From Methylobacterium sp. B4 (GTDB lineage Bacteria; Pseudomonadota; Alphaproteobacteria; Rhizobiales; Beijerinckiaceae), in contig NZ_QJJJ01000002.1 of NCBI RefSeq assembly GCF_003201865.1, positions 348,616-412,615 on the forward strand: a DNA stretch of 64,000 bases, in the 5' to 3' direction. Made by a program: the position numbers and the translations under genes. How positions within the stretch are numbered: the first letter of the stretch is position 1; the number at the start of each line of letters is the position of its first letter. Under the pieces are notes generated by a model. That model made no database searches, had not been told where the DNA came from, and was given only the letters and a program-made list of their open reading frames with translations. Positions 52,801 to 60,710 of this stretch are shown one piece after another.

Positions 52801-53655
52801 GCCGTGCGGATGCGAGGCATTCCCTACGTCGTCACCGTGCACGACGCGTGGTGGATCTCCGACTTCCAGTTCCTCATCGACGAGGACGGACTGGTGCAGA
52901 TGCCCTCGCCCGATCTCCTCGCCGACGCGACGAGCCGGTCCGTCAGCCCAACCGCCTCGGTCGCGCGCCGCCGCGGGCTGGCACGCCTGCTCGACTCCGC
53001 CGCCGCCGTGGCCGCGGTCTCGCAAGCCTTCGCCGAGATCTACCGCAAGGCGGGCTTTCCCGAGACGATCGCAATCCCGAACGGCGTTCCGCCTCTGGTC
53101 CCCGTCGCGCGCCGCCAGAACCGCGCGGGGCGCGTGCGCCTCGGGCATATCGGCGGGCGCACGGCCCACAAGGGCGCCACGCTGATCGAGACGATCCTGC
53201 GCGGGGGCCGGTTCGAGAACCTGACGCTCACCCTCGTCGATCATGCCCTCGCCACGGATTATCTCAGCGAGGAGACCTGGGGCGCCACGACGGTCCGGAT
53301 CGTCGGCAAGGTGCCGCAGGAGCAGGTCTGCGACCTCTACGCGGAGATGGACGTGCTGCTCGCCCCCTCGCTCTGGCCGGAAAGCTTCGGGCTGGTGACG
53401 CGGGAGGCGCGGGCGGCGGGTTTGTGGGTCGTGGCCAGCGACCTCGGTGCGATCGGTGAGGACCTCACCGAGGGCGTCGACGGCTTCCGCGTCGATGTCG
53501 GCTCCCCGGACGCCCTGCGCGCGGTGTTCGAGCAGATCGACGTCGATCCCGCTCGCTTCCGCACGAGCCCGCCCAAGGAGGCGAAGCCGCCGCGGACCGC
53601 CGCGGATCAGGGCGAGGATCTCATCGCCCTCTACGACAGGCTCGCCGCGCGGTAG
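49804..53655 (+). CDS. Large tandem glycosyltransferase with repeat-rich N-terminus
   Basis: About 1283 residues. The N-terminal 300 hold three copies of a short motif: HYLKHGRHEGRFPN, HYLRFGRWEGRAH and HWLGRGIGRGEPG, each after a FYR.YYPD-like helix. A TPR-like stretch (AAKEAYDRALRAGLTAGRIH) comes next. A first GT domain follows (IFYGSGTRAHNKDFNDLAAP, WLEAAMCGVPSIVSA) and then a complete GT4-type domain (VNVFFPPQTVGGATRVVRDN, VTVHDAWWISDFQFL, LAPSLWPESFGLVTREAR with the E-x7-E-like nucleotide-sugar site). It likely builds a surface polysaccharide. The start is uncertain: ATG 49804 or TTG 49783. Confidence 0.82.
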   Translation: MLSQRTRLGRSLGRKGLLPTGKPSGAAADFDSNFYRAYYPDLAVIGGEARILRQHYLKHGRHEGRFPNAAAMIAALEGEGGPLPRDFIPEHYGAIYDDLAGITEAWRLTEHYLRFGRWEGRAHRADLASFDQEYERMLARSAGAGGEHRAESFAHLLASVRVLPGPWLDHFALNEFALLNAAWLPRQPTSRIEGLIVFLTKGVDRLAPISLRQRFDPAFYRSNNPDVPAGAGDADLYRHWLGRGIGRGEPGTEAAALKGLIGDEHFPDSFDEAAYRPLLPEGIAPPPPGRLNALRHFMETGFHLWELEPVRQACSAPLLERIGEFHLTQGHAVAAKEAYDRALRAGLTAGRIHHRLGDALRLLNRTNDAARAFAIAADAPGAIVWSHIHAIDGLLARPDGVAEALDRVRRAAGKWNASAPWRAAAHRAIAASFALASEEARTLYAAGRRREADQRLTACLDMIAGLIAVVDPLPSTLPVPASGHVVIVANRDLPQCDHYRVVQRIQQLEHGGWTVEVFRQDEAGDCRPALDRAAAVIFYRVAAFPGVLHAILYARALGLPTIYEIDDMVFDPDMYPDPLESFEGQITPRQYVDLQYGVPLFRYAMRACETGLASTPALAERMRPLVRSGVCHVLRNGLDARNLPFLGRAPQPFSETALTIFYGSGTRAHNKDFNDLAAPALLDMLERHPQVRLVIAGYLKLGDGFRRFAHRVRQLGFTDDVAAYWEALSGADINLAVLSPGPFADAKSEIKWLEAAMCGVPSIVSATRTYREILVDGQDVLLAETVQEWKRALAALIADPELRRSIGRKGRAKACAGYGLAAAATILKGVLPPPLDPAASPADPFRRDARTRALEVWSALEAGQAPPQEPVEAARPGTGARREGKPRILVVNVFFPPQTVGGATRVVRDNIDHILDQAAGRFELVVAASDVGVEPPYQTRIDAYRGIPVFRIATPLERNMDWRPFNNRVREEFETLLDRFEPDLVHFHCVQQLTASVVEAVRMRGIPYVVTVHDAWWISDFQFLIDEDGLVQMPSPDLLADATSRSVSPTASVARRRGLARLLDSAAAVAAVSQAFAEIYRKAGFPETIAIPNGVPPLVPVARRQNRAGRVRLGHIGGRTAHKGATLIETILRGGRFENLTLTLVDHALATDYLSEETWGATTVRIVGKVPQEQVCDLYAEMDVLLAPSLWPESFGLVTREARAAGLWVVASDLGAIGEDLTEGVDGFRVDVGSPDALRAVFEQIDVDPARFRTSPPKEAKPPRTAADQGEDLIALYDRLAAR

Positions 53656-53679
53656 CTTCGCCGCGCTCGCGCCTCGTTC

Positions 53680-53708
53680 CTTGCGCGCCCTTTGCGCGGG
53701 CGCGCAAG
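53680..53708. terminator. Bidirectional terminator between glycosyltransferase and cydX
   Basis: CTTGCGCGCCC (53680-53690) and GGGCGCGCAAG (53698-53708) pair perfectly over 11 bases with a seven-base loop. It lies exactly between two convergent stop codons (53655 and 53710), so it can end both transcripts. Confidence 0.8.
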
Positions 53709-53709
53709 C

Positions 53710-53841
53710 TCAGGGCGTCGGCAAGGGTTGAATGACCTCGGGCGGCGTCTCGCGGACGGCGCGCAGCTCGTACCAGAGGGCGTTGAGCACCCCCACGGCC
53801 GCGGCCAGACCGAGGCCGAGAACCCAGGCGAAGTACCACAT
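53710..53841 (-). CDS. cydX: Cytochrome bd oxidase small subunit CydX
   Basis: A 43-residue protein beginning MWYFAWVLGLGLAAAVGVLN, the diagnostic start of CydX (YbgT): one transmembrane helix that packs against CydA and stabilises the heme b595/d site. LWYELRA follows the helix as in other members. It lies 33 bases after cydB in the same direction, completing a cydABX operon. ATG behind GGAGTTCGACG gives a good ribosome-binding site. Confidence 0.92.
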   Translation of the reverse strand: MWYFAWVLGLGLAAAVGVLNALWYELRAVRETPPEVIQPLPTP

Positions 53842-53874
53842 CGTCGAACTCCTTCGGGATTGGGGTGGAGGGCC

Positions 53875-55029
53875 TCAGTAGGCCGGCGAACCGGGGGCGG
53901 TGATGTCGCGCTCGGAGACCTTGCCCCACAGCACCCGGTAGACCCAGGCCGTGTAGGCGAGGATGATCGGCAGGAAGATCGCCGTCGCGATCAGCATGTT
54001 GCGCAGGGTCGCCCGGCTGGAGGAGGCGTCGAAGACGGTGAGCGCGTGGCTCGGATGCGTGCTCGACGGCAGGATGACGGGAAACATCGACAGGCCGACG
54101 GTGGCGATGATGCAGGCGATGCCGAGCTTGGAGGCCAGCAGCGTCAGCCCCTCCCGCCGGGCGCGGAAGCCCATCGCGGCGAGGAGCGGCGCCACGATCC
54201 CGAGGAGCGGCACCAGCGCGAGGGCCGGATGCGCCCGGAAGTTGGCGAGCCAGGCGCCGGCCTCCGCGACGACTTCCTTGGCCAGCGGGTTGGAGGGGCC
54301 GTCGCCGGGAAGCGGGGTCACGATCCGGTAGCCGCCGAAGGCGCCGGTCCAGACCAGCAGGCCGCCCAGCGCGAACAGCGCCGCGGTGGCGACCGCCGCC
54401 CTCAGTCCGATGGCACGGGCGCGCTCGGCGACCGGCCCCTCGGCCTTGAAGGTGAGCCATGCCGCCCCGTGGGCCACCAGCATCACCGCCGAGAGGCCGC
54501 CGCAGAGGAGGGCGAGCGGGTTGAGGAGGCCGAAGAGCGTGCCGCCGTAGATCGGGCGCAGATCCCCCGTGAAGTGGAAGGGCACGCCCTGGAGCACGTT
54601 GCCGACGGCGACGCCGAAGATCAGGGCCGGCACCGCACCGCCGACGAAGAGCGCCCAGTCCCAGCGGGCGCGCCAGGCCGGACTCTCGTTCTTCGAGCGG
54701 TACTTGAAGGCCACCGGCCGCAGGATCAGCGCGAGCAGCACGAGGAACATGGCGAGGTAGAAGCCGGAGAAGCTGAGCGCGTAGAGCGCCGGCCACGCGG
54801 CGAAGATCGCGCCGCCGCCGAGCACCAGCCAGACCTGATTGCCTTCCCAGGTCGCCGAGACGGTGTGGATCGCCACCCGCCGCTCGACATCGGTACGGGC
54901 GACGAAGGGCAGGAGCGCGCCGACGCCGAGATCGAAGCCGTCGGTGACGGCAAAGCCGATCAGCAGGACGCCGAGCAGGACCCACCAGATCAGGCGGAGG
55001 GTTTCGTAGTCCGAGAGTAGGGCGAGCAT
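53875..55029 (-). CDS. cydB: Cytochrome bd ubiquinol oxidase subunit II
   Basis: A 384-residue polytopic protein. The conserved start region (LIWWVLLGVLLIGFAVTDG then FDLGVGALLPFVAR) and ATWEGNQVWLVLGGGAIFAAWP are CydB signatures; VYRVLWGKVSERDI closes the protein. CydB pairs with CydA but binds no heme itself in most species. It follows cydA after 67 bases and precedes cydX. The oxidase reduces oxygen with ubiquinol at high affinity in the inner membrane. Confidence 0.97.
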   Translation of the reverse strand: MLALLSDYETLRLIWWVLLGVLLIGFAVTDGFDLGVGALLPFVARTDVERRVAIHTVSATWEGNQVWLVLGGGAIFAAWPALYALSFSGFYLAMFLVLLALILRPVAFKYRSKNESPAWRARWDWALFVGGAVPALIFGVAVGNVLQGVPFHFTGDLRPIYGGTLFGLLNPLALLCGGLSAVMLVAHGAAWLTFKAEGPVAERARAIGLRAAVATAALFALGGLLVWTGAFGGYRIVTPLPGDGPSNPLAKEVVAEAGAWLANFRAHPALALVPLLGIVAPLLAAMGFRARREGLTLLASKLGIACIIATVGLSMFPVILPSSTHPSHALTVFDASSSRATLRNMLIATAIFLPIILAYTAWVYRVLWGKVSERDITAPGSPAY

Positions 55030-55096
55030 GGGGATATTCCTCGGAAAAGTGGTCGGCGCGAAGGGGATCGGCCGGCGCCTGAGGGAAGGGGGAGGG

Positions 55097-56686
55097 CTAC
55101 CCGGCCGCGACGAGGCGCGCGCCGTCTCCGTTCGCGGTCGGCCCAGGGAAGAGCGCTGCCGGGTCCTCGGCCAGCGTCTCCGGCCCCTTGGCGATGGCCC
55201 GCAGCATCAGCCGAACCTCGATCACCGCGAGCACGCCGTAGACGAGGGTGAAGCCGGCGATGGTGATGACGAGCGAGGGGATGCCGAGTTCGGAGGTCGC
55301 GAGGGCGGTCGGCAGCACGCCCTCGATGATCCAGGGCTGGCGGCCGAATTCGGCGACGAACCAGCCGAACTCGATGGCGATCCAGGGCAGCGGCAGGGCC
55401 AACAGCGCCGCCCGGAACAGCCAGCGGGGCGCCTCGGCTTCCCGGGCCGTGTACCAGAGCGCGGCCCCGAACAGGGCGATCAAGAGGAAGCCGCAAGCGA
55501 CCATCGCCCGGAAGGTGAAGAAGATCGAGGGCACGTGCGGCACGGTCGACCACGCCGCCCGCTCGATATCCGCCTCGCTCGCCGTGCGCGGGTCGCCGAT
55601 GAGCGGCTTCAGAAGCTGGGCGTAGCCGAGATCGGCCTGGGTCCGGTCGAAGGTGGCGCGGGCCTCCCGGTCCGTTCGGTCGGCCTTGATTCGCTCCAGG
55701 GCGTCGTAGGCGACGAGGCCGTTGCGGATACGGCCCTTGGCGATCTCGACCAGTTCGGCGATGCCGGGGATTTCGGTGGTCAGCGAGCGGGTGCCGATCA
55801 GGCCCATCGCGTAGGGGATGTGGAGCGCGAAGCGGGTGGTGCGGCTTTCCAGATCCGGGATGCCGACCGCCGTGAAGGCCGCCGGAGCCGGCTCCGTGTG
55901 CCACATCGCCTCCATGGCGGCGAGTTTCATCTTCTGGTGGTCGGTGATGGCGTAGCCGCTCTCGTCGCCGAGCACGACGACGCTGAGCGCCGAGGCGAGC
56001 CCGAAGGCTGCGGCGATGGCGAACGAGCGCTTGGCCAGCTCCAGGTGCCGGCCCCGCAGGATGTAGAAGGCCGAGACGCCGAGCACGAAGACCGCACCGC
56101 AGACGTAGCCGGCCGAGACCGTGTGGACGAACTTCGCCTGCGCGACGGGATTGAGCAGCACGGCGGCGAAGTCGGTCACCTCCATGCGCATCGTGTCCGG
56201 GTTGAAGGCGGAGCCCACCGGATTCTGCATCCAGCCGTTGGCGATCAGGATCCAGAGCGCCGAGAAGTTCGTGCCCAGCGCCATCAGCCACGTGACGACG
56301 CAGTGGGTCAGCGCCGAGAGCTTGTCCCAACCGAAGAAGAACAGCCCGACGAAGGTCGCCTCCAGGAAGAAGGCCATCAGGCCCTCGATGGCGAGCGGAG
56401 CCCCGAACACGTCGCCGACGTAGTGCGAGTAGTAGGCCCAGTTCATTCCGAACTGGAATTCCATGGTCAGGCCGGTGGCGACGCCGAGAGCGAAGTTGAT
56501 CCCGAACAGGAGGCCCCAGAACTTCGTCATGTCGCGCCAGATCTTGCGACGCGTCATGACGTAGACGGTCTCCATCATGGCGACCAGGATCGAGAGCCCC
56601 AAGGTCAGGGGCACGAACAGGAAGTGATACATCGCCGTCAGCGCGAATTGCAGTCGCGACAGATCGACGAGCAGCGGATCGGTCAT
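55097..56686 (-). CDS. cydA: Cytochrome bd ubiquinol oxidase subunit I
   Basis: A 529-residue heme protein. The axial ligands are seen as His21 (AMYHFLFVPLT, heme b595) and the histidine of FVHTVSAGYV (heme b558). GRQPWIIEGVLPT is the CydA signature, and MEFQFGMNWAYYSHYVGDVF lies in helix 3. The Q loop is of the short type, without the long insertion of E. coli CydA. The start at 56686 begins with MTDPLLVDLSRLQFA as in the family. An FNR box lies 56 bases upstream, shared with the divergent cydD. Confidence 0.97.
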   Translation of the reverse strand: MTDPLLVDLSRLQFALTAMYHFLFVPLTLGLSILVAMMETVYVMTRRKIWRDMTKFWGLLFGINFALGVATGLTMEFQFGMNWAYYSHYVGDVFGAPLAIEGLMAFFLEATFVGLFFFGWDKLSALTHCVVTWLMALGTNFSALWILIANGWMQNPVGSAFNPDTMRMEVTDFAAVLLNPVAQAKFVHTVSAGYVCGAVFVLGVSAFYILRGRHLELAKRSFAIAAAFGLASALSVVVLGDESGYAITDHQKMKLAAMEAMWHTEPAPAAFTAVGIPDLESRTTRFALHIPYAMGLIGTRSLTTEIPGIAELVEIAKGRIRNGLVAYDALERIKADRTDREARATFDRTQADLGYAQLLKPLIGDPRTASEADIERAAWSTVPHVPSIFFTFRAMVACGFLLIALFGAALWYTAREAEAPRWLFRAALLALPLPWIAIEFGWFVAEFGRQPWIIEGVLPTALATSELGIPSLVITIAGFTLVYGVLAVIEVRLMLRAIAKGPETLAEDPAALFPGPTANGDGARLVAAG

Positions 56687-56741
56687 GGCAGGTTCCTCGG
56701 CGTCCGGCGAAGCCTGTCGCTCCAGAGGCCCCGCAGGCGCC

Positions 56742-56755
56742 TTGACCCAGATCAA
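56742..56755. promoter_or_regulatory. FNR/FixK box between divergent cydA and cydD
   Basis: TTGACCCAGATCAA matches the FNR/FixK consensus TTGAY-N4-RTCAA at nine or ten of ten positions. It is placed 56 bases before cydA and 35 before cydD, so one dimer could control both directions. An FNR-type regulator is encoded 6 kb away in the same island. Confidence 0.85.
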
Positions 56756-56789
56756 AGCCGCGCTGGGCCGCCCTTGCGCACAAGGCGGC

Positions 56790-58442
56790 ATGCCCCGCCA
56801 ACGAACGATCCGCGCCCGTCCGGAGAGTGCGCCGCCCGCCGCCCTCCGCCTCGCCCGTGAGGCGGCCGGGCCGGGTCTGCGCCGCATCCACGGGCTCCAC
56901 GCACTGCGCACTGCCACGGTGCTGGCCGGCGCCGTGGCGCTGGCGCGGCTGACCGGGGCGCTGATCGAGACGGGAGAGAGGGACGGGCTCGCCCTCGGAC
57001 TCGTGCTCGGACTCGCGCTGACCTGCGCGTTGGCGGGCGCCGGGCTCGGCGCGGCGATCGAGGGGCGCAGCGCGGTGCTGGAGGCGGAGGTTGGCGTGCG
57101 GCTGATCGATGCCGCGCAGGCGCGTCTGGCGTCGATGCCGGCTCGCGCCGCCGGCGAGCTTCCGCGGGGCGCGTTGATCGCCGGCCTGCAGCGTCATCCG
57201 GGCGCGCTCGCCCGCCTCGTCGTCGGCCATGCCGCGGCGCGGCGCATGATGGCGCTCGGCCCCGTGCTGACGGCGGCCACGCTCGCCCTGGTCTCCTGGC
57301 AGGCCGCGCTCGCCCTCCTGCTCGCCACCCCCGTGATGATCGTCTTCTTCGCCCTCGTCGGCGGGATGATCCGGGAGCGGGCCGTCGCGCAGGAGGCGGC
57401 GCTCGGCCGGCTCGCCACCCAGTTCGCCGACCGGGTGCGGGCGCTGCCGACGATCCTGGCCGCGCACGGGCTCGCGCACGAGACGGAAAAGCTCGACCGG
57501 CGGCTCGCGGCCTATGCCGAAGGCACCATGGGCGTGCTGGCGGTCGCCTTCCTCAATGCGGGCGTGCTCGACTTCTTCGCCTCGCTCACCATCGCGATCC
57601 TGGCGGTCTTCCTCGGGCTGGGTCATCTCGGCCTCGCCGAGATCCCGGGCTTCGCGGGTCTCGCACTCTGGCAGAGCCTGCTGATCCTGCTGCTCGCGCC
57701 CGAGTTCTTCGCGCCGTTCCGCCGCTACGCCGAGCTCTACCACGCCAAGGCGGAGGGCGAGGCGGCCGCCGACGCCCTCGCCTGGGCGTTTGCGCAAGAG
57801 ACGACCGCCGGGACATCGGCGGCCGCGCCGTCCCTGGCGGAGCCGGGCGTGCGCGGGCTCGTCCTGCCCCATGCCGGGCCGGTCCCCGATTTCGACCTGC
57901 CGCGGACCGGCCTCGTCGCGCTGACCGGCCCGAGCGGGGCCGGCAAGTCGACCCTCCTGCGGGTGTTCGCCGGGGTCGAGGCGCCGCTCGCCGGTGCGGT
58001 GCTCCTGCCGGCCGAGGGTCCGCGCACCTGGGTCTCCCTCGACACGCCCATCCCGGCCGGCACCTTGCGCCACGCGCTGGTCGACGGCTCGGTGGCGACG
58101 CCCGAGGCGGCGGCGCGGGCGGCCGCCGCGCTCGGCCTCGCCGACGATCCGCACTGGCCCGGCGGCCTCGACGCCCCGGTCCGGGCAGGCGCTGAAAACC
58201 TTTCCGGCGGCCAGCGGGTGCGCGTCGCGGTGGCGCGGCTGCTGCTGCGGCCGGGCATCGCCTTTTGCGACGAGCCGACCGCCAAGCTCGACCCCGGGAA
58301 CGCGGCGCGGGTGCGCCAAGCTCTGCGGGCGGCATCCCGCGACCGCCTCGTCGTCGTCGCGACCCACGACCCTGCGCTCGCGGCTTTCGCCGACCGGCGC
58401 GTGAGGCTCGGCGCCGCTCTCCCCGAAAGGCAGGCCGCATGA
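56790..58442 (+). CDS. cydD: ABC transporter CydD
   Basis: A 550-residue half-transporter: six-helix membrane domain and C-terminal ATPase. Walker A is GPSGAGKSTLL (about residue 380), the signature is NLSGGQRVRVAVA, and Walker B is GIAFCDEPT followed by ATHDPAL with the switch histidine. With CydC it exports glutathione/cysteine and supports heme assembly of the bd oxidase. The start MPRQRTIR was chosen since codons upstream overlap the regulatory region. Its stop overlaps the cydC start (ATGA). Confidence 0.93.
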   Translation: MPRQRTIRARPESAPPAALRLAREAAGPGLRRIHGLHALRTATVLAGAVALARLTGALIETGERDGLALGLVLGLALTCALAGAGLGAAIEGRSAVLEAEVGVRLIDAAQARLASMPARAAGELPRGALIAGLQRHPGALARLVVGHAAARRMMALGPVLTAATLALVSWQAALALLLATPVMIVFFALVGGMIRERAVAQEAALGRLATQFADRVRALPTILAAHGLAHETEKLDRRLAAYAEGTMGVLAVAFLNAGVLDFFASLTIAILAVFLGLGHLGLAEIPGFAGLALWQSLLILLLAPEFFAPFRRYAELYHAKAEGEAAADALAWAFAQETTAGTSAAAPSLAEPGVRGLVLPHAGPVPDFDLPRTGLVALTGPSGAGKSTLLRVFAGVEAPLAGAVLLPAEGPRTWVSLDTPIPAGTLRHALVDGSVATPEAAARAAAALGLADDPHWPGGLDAPVRAGAENLSGGQRVRVAVARLLLRPGIAFCDEPTAKLDPGNAARVRQALRAASRDRLVVVATHDPALAAFADRRVRLGAALPERQAA

Positions 58443-60103
58443 TCCGCTCGCCCTCGCAAGCCCGATCGGCCCGGGCGTGGCACTCTTCCTGGCGCCTCGC
58501 CTTCGCCCTCGCGGCCCTGGCGCTTGCCGCGAACCTCGCGCTCGCCGGCACCGCCGTCACCTTCCTGGCGGCGGTGGCGCTCGCCGGGGCGGGGCCGGCG
58601 GCCTTCGCCTTCAACTTCCACCATCCGGCAGCCCTGGTGCGCCTGTTCGCGCTGCTGCGCACGGGCGCGCGCTACGGCGAGCGCATGGCCGGGCACCGGG
58701 CGGCGCTGACCGATCAGGTCCGCCGCCGGGCCGGCCTGTTCGCGGCGATGGCCCGCGCCCCCGAAAGTCGCGGCGCGGGCTGGCAGCTCGGCCGCCCGGA
58801 GCGGTTGGCCGATTTCATCGACGACGTGGCCGACATCGACTACGCCCGGCTGCGCGTCGGCTTTCCCCTGGCGATCACGGGCGCCGCTCTCTTCGCGCTG
58901 CTCGCCGCGACCGCCTTCGTCGCGCCGCTCGCCCTCGTACCGCTCGCCGGCCTCGCCCTGGCGGGCAGCCTCGTGACCCGCCTTACGGCGCGCCGGCTCG
59001 GCGCCGTCGAGGCCTGGACGCGCACCGCGCGGCGGGCTGCCACCGCCGATCTCGGCGCGGCGCTGGCGGGCGCCATCCCCCTCGACGCCGAAGGCCGGCG
59101 CGCGGCGGCCCTGCGCGATGCCCTCGACCCGCTCCGCGACGCGGAGCGGGAGGGCGCCTCCGGGCGGCGGGCGCTGGCTCGGCTCGAAGCCCTGCTGGCG
59201 CTGGCCGGTCCGACCGCGGCCCTGGCCGTGCTGCTCGCGGCCTGGAGCGCGGGCGCCCGCGGCACCGGCCTCCTGCCCGCCGCCTTCCTGGCCTTTGCCT
59301 GGCTCGGCCTCGCCGAGCCGCTGCTCGCGCTGCCCCGCGCGCTCCTCGGCGCCGTCCGCGCCCGCCTCGCCGGAGCGAGCTTTCCGGCCGAGGAGGAGGG
59401 CACGGTCACGGGGCTGGCGACGCCGCCCGCCGCCGGTGCGCTCACGCTGCACGGCCTGCGGCTGCGCGCGCCGGACGGGCGCGACCTCGGACCGACGCCC
59501 GATCTCTCCGTGGCGCCCGGCCTGGCCCTGACCCTCGTCGGCGCGAGCGGGTGCGGCAAGACCACCCTGCTGAAGGCGCTCGCCGGCTGGAGCGAGGATC
59601 GGCCCGGGGAGGAGATCCGGCTCGGCGGCACCCGCCTGCGCGCGGCCGAGCGGCAGGCGCTGACGCATCTCGGCGTGCACGACGCCGCCATCGTCGCCGA
59701 CACCGTGCGGGAGAACCTTTTCGCGCCCGATGCACCGGATGCCGAGCTCTGGGCGGCGCTCGCCGCGGTCGAACTCGACACCCGCATCCGCGCGGGCGGG
59801 GGCCTCGACGCCTGGATCGGCGAGGGCAGCCTGTCGCTCGGCGAGGCCCAGCGCCTCAACCTCGCCCGCGCCGTCCTGAGCCGGGCTCCCGTGATCCTGC
59901 TCGACGAGCCGGTCGAGCATCTCGGCGACGATCAGGCCGCCCGCATCCTCGCCCTCCTCCTCGAGCGCTGGCGCGACCGCGTCGTCGTGCTCACGAGCCA
60001 CCGCCCCGATCTCCTGCTCCCGGGCCGCCGCCTCGCGCTGGAGCCGCCTTTTGCCCTGGATCAAGGCCCGAGCGCGGGGATGGCATCAGGCTGCGCCCCA
60101 TGA
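58439..60103 (+). CDS. cydC: ABC transporter CydC
   Basis: A 554-residue partner of CydD. After six hydrophobic segments the ATPase has Walker A GASGCGKTTLLKALAG (about residue 367), the signature SLSLGEAQRLNLARA, in which the usual SGG is replaced by LGE, and Walker B VILLDEPVEHL, ending in TSHRPDLL with the switch histidine. The glutamate after Walker B is retained. The altered signature is common in CydC and fits an asymmetric heterodimer. It overlaps cydD by four bases, and the hemN fragment starts within its stop. Confidence 0.93.
   Translation: MIRSPSQARSARAWHSSWRLAFALAALALAANLALAGTAVTFLAAVALAGAGPAAFAFNFHHPAALVRLFALLRTGARYGERMAGHRAALTDQVRRRAGLFAAMARAPESRGAGWQLGRPERLADFIDDVADIDYARLRVGFPLAITGAALFALLAATAFVAPLALVPLAGLALAGSLVTRLTARRLGAVEAWTRTARRAATADLGAALAGAIPLDAEGRRAAALRDALDPLRDAEREGASGRRALARLEALLALAGPTAALAVLLAAWSAGARGTGLLPAAFLAFAWLGLAEPLLALPRALLGAVRARLAGASFPAEEEGTVTGLATPPAAGALTLHGLRLRAPDGRDLGPTPDLSVAPGLALTLVGASGCGKTTLLKALAGWSEDRPGEEIRLGGTRLRAAERQALTHLGVHDAAIVADTVRENLFAPDAPDAELWAALAAVELDTRIRAGGGLDAWIGEGSLSLGEAQRLNLARAVLSRAPVILLDEPVEHLGDDQAARILALLLERWRDRVVVLTSHRPDLLLPGRRLALEPPFALDQGPSAGMASGCAP
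60051..60064 (+). promoter_or_regulatory. Partial FNR-like site before the hemN fragment
   Basis: TTGCCCTGGATCAA has the right half ATCAA and a TTG left half. It lies inside the end of cydC, 36 bases before the hemN-fragment start. A weak or relic FNR site; it could be chance. Confidence 0.4.
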
Positions 60104-60576
60104 ACCGCGATCTCCTCGCCCGCGACGACCGCCTCCGGCTGCCCCGCTACACCACCGATGCGGCGCCGGCGCTCATCGGCTTCGGTGCCGCGGCGATCTC
60201 GGCCCCGCCGCAGGGCTACGCCCGGAACATTGCCGCGGTCCCGGCCGATGCCCGGATGATCGAGGCGGGTCAGGTGCCGACCGCGCGCGGCCTCGCCCTC
60301 ACCCTCGAGGACCACCTGCGCCGCGACGTGATCGAGCGCCTGACGTGCGACCTGCGGGTCGATCTCGACGCGGTCTGCGCCCGGCACGCGGTGAGCGCGG
60401 CGGTGTTCGAGCCCGAACTCGCGCGCATCGACGCCCTCTGCGGCGAGGGGCTGGCGCGCCGGGTCCGCGGACAGGTCGCGGGATCCGCGGCCGCCCGCGC
60501 CCTCGTCCGGGTCGTCGCCTCGGTGTTCGACGCGCGCCTGGCCGCCACGGCCGGAACGCACGCCCCCGCGCTCTGA
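60100..60576 (+). CDS. C-terminal fragment of HemN-like coproporphyrinogen oxidase
   Basis: 158 residues corresponding to the C-terminal third of HemN: PRYTTDAAPALIGFGAAAIS, then PQGYARN, RGLALTLEDHLRRDVIERL and TCDLRVDLDAVCARH match the family's region after the radical-SAM barrel. The first 300 residues, including the CX3CXC iron-sulfur motif, are absent, so it cannot catalyse the oxygen-independent reaction. The ATG overlaps the cydC stop by four bases. Either a decayed gene or a retained domain with another role, perhaps heme binding; its frame is intact throughout. Confidence 0.75.
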   Translation: MNRDLLARDDRLRLPRYTTDAAPALIGFGAAAISAPPQGYARNIAAVPADARMIEAGQVPTARGLALTLEDHLRRDVIERLTCDLRVDLDAVCARHAVSAAVFEPELARIDALCGEGLARRVRGQVAGSAAARALVRVVASVFDARLAATAGTHAPAL

Positions 60577-60627
60577 CGCCGCCCCGCCAGACGCAGGCCC
60601 GGTGCGGAGGCGCCACGCGCCTCGGCC

Positions 60628-60641
60628 TTGCGCTGGATCAA
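60628..60641 (+). promoter_or_regulatory. FNR-like box before the universal stress gene
   Basis: TTGCGCTGGATCAA: a perfect ATCAA right half and TTG left half with four-base spacing, 69 bases before the usp start codon. This TTGCG-type left half is frequent in alphaproteobacterial FNR/FixK sites. Placement fits activation of the usp-cytochrome c pair. Confidence 0.6.
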
Positions 60642-60710
60642 GGATGCCGTCTCGCCGGACGGCGAGGGTTGAGGCCGCCGAACCGACCGTCACTGCCGCA
60701 GGAGGCCCAC

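Noticed and set aside
49744..53244. Minus-strand open frames opposite the glycosyltransferase
   Set aside because: Antisense shadows; composition dominated by Arg, Gly and Glu with no fold signatures.
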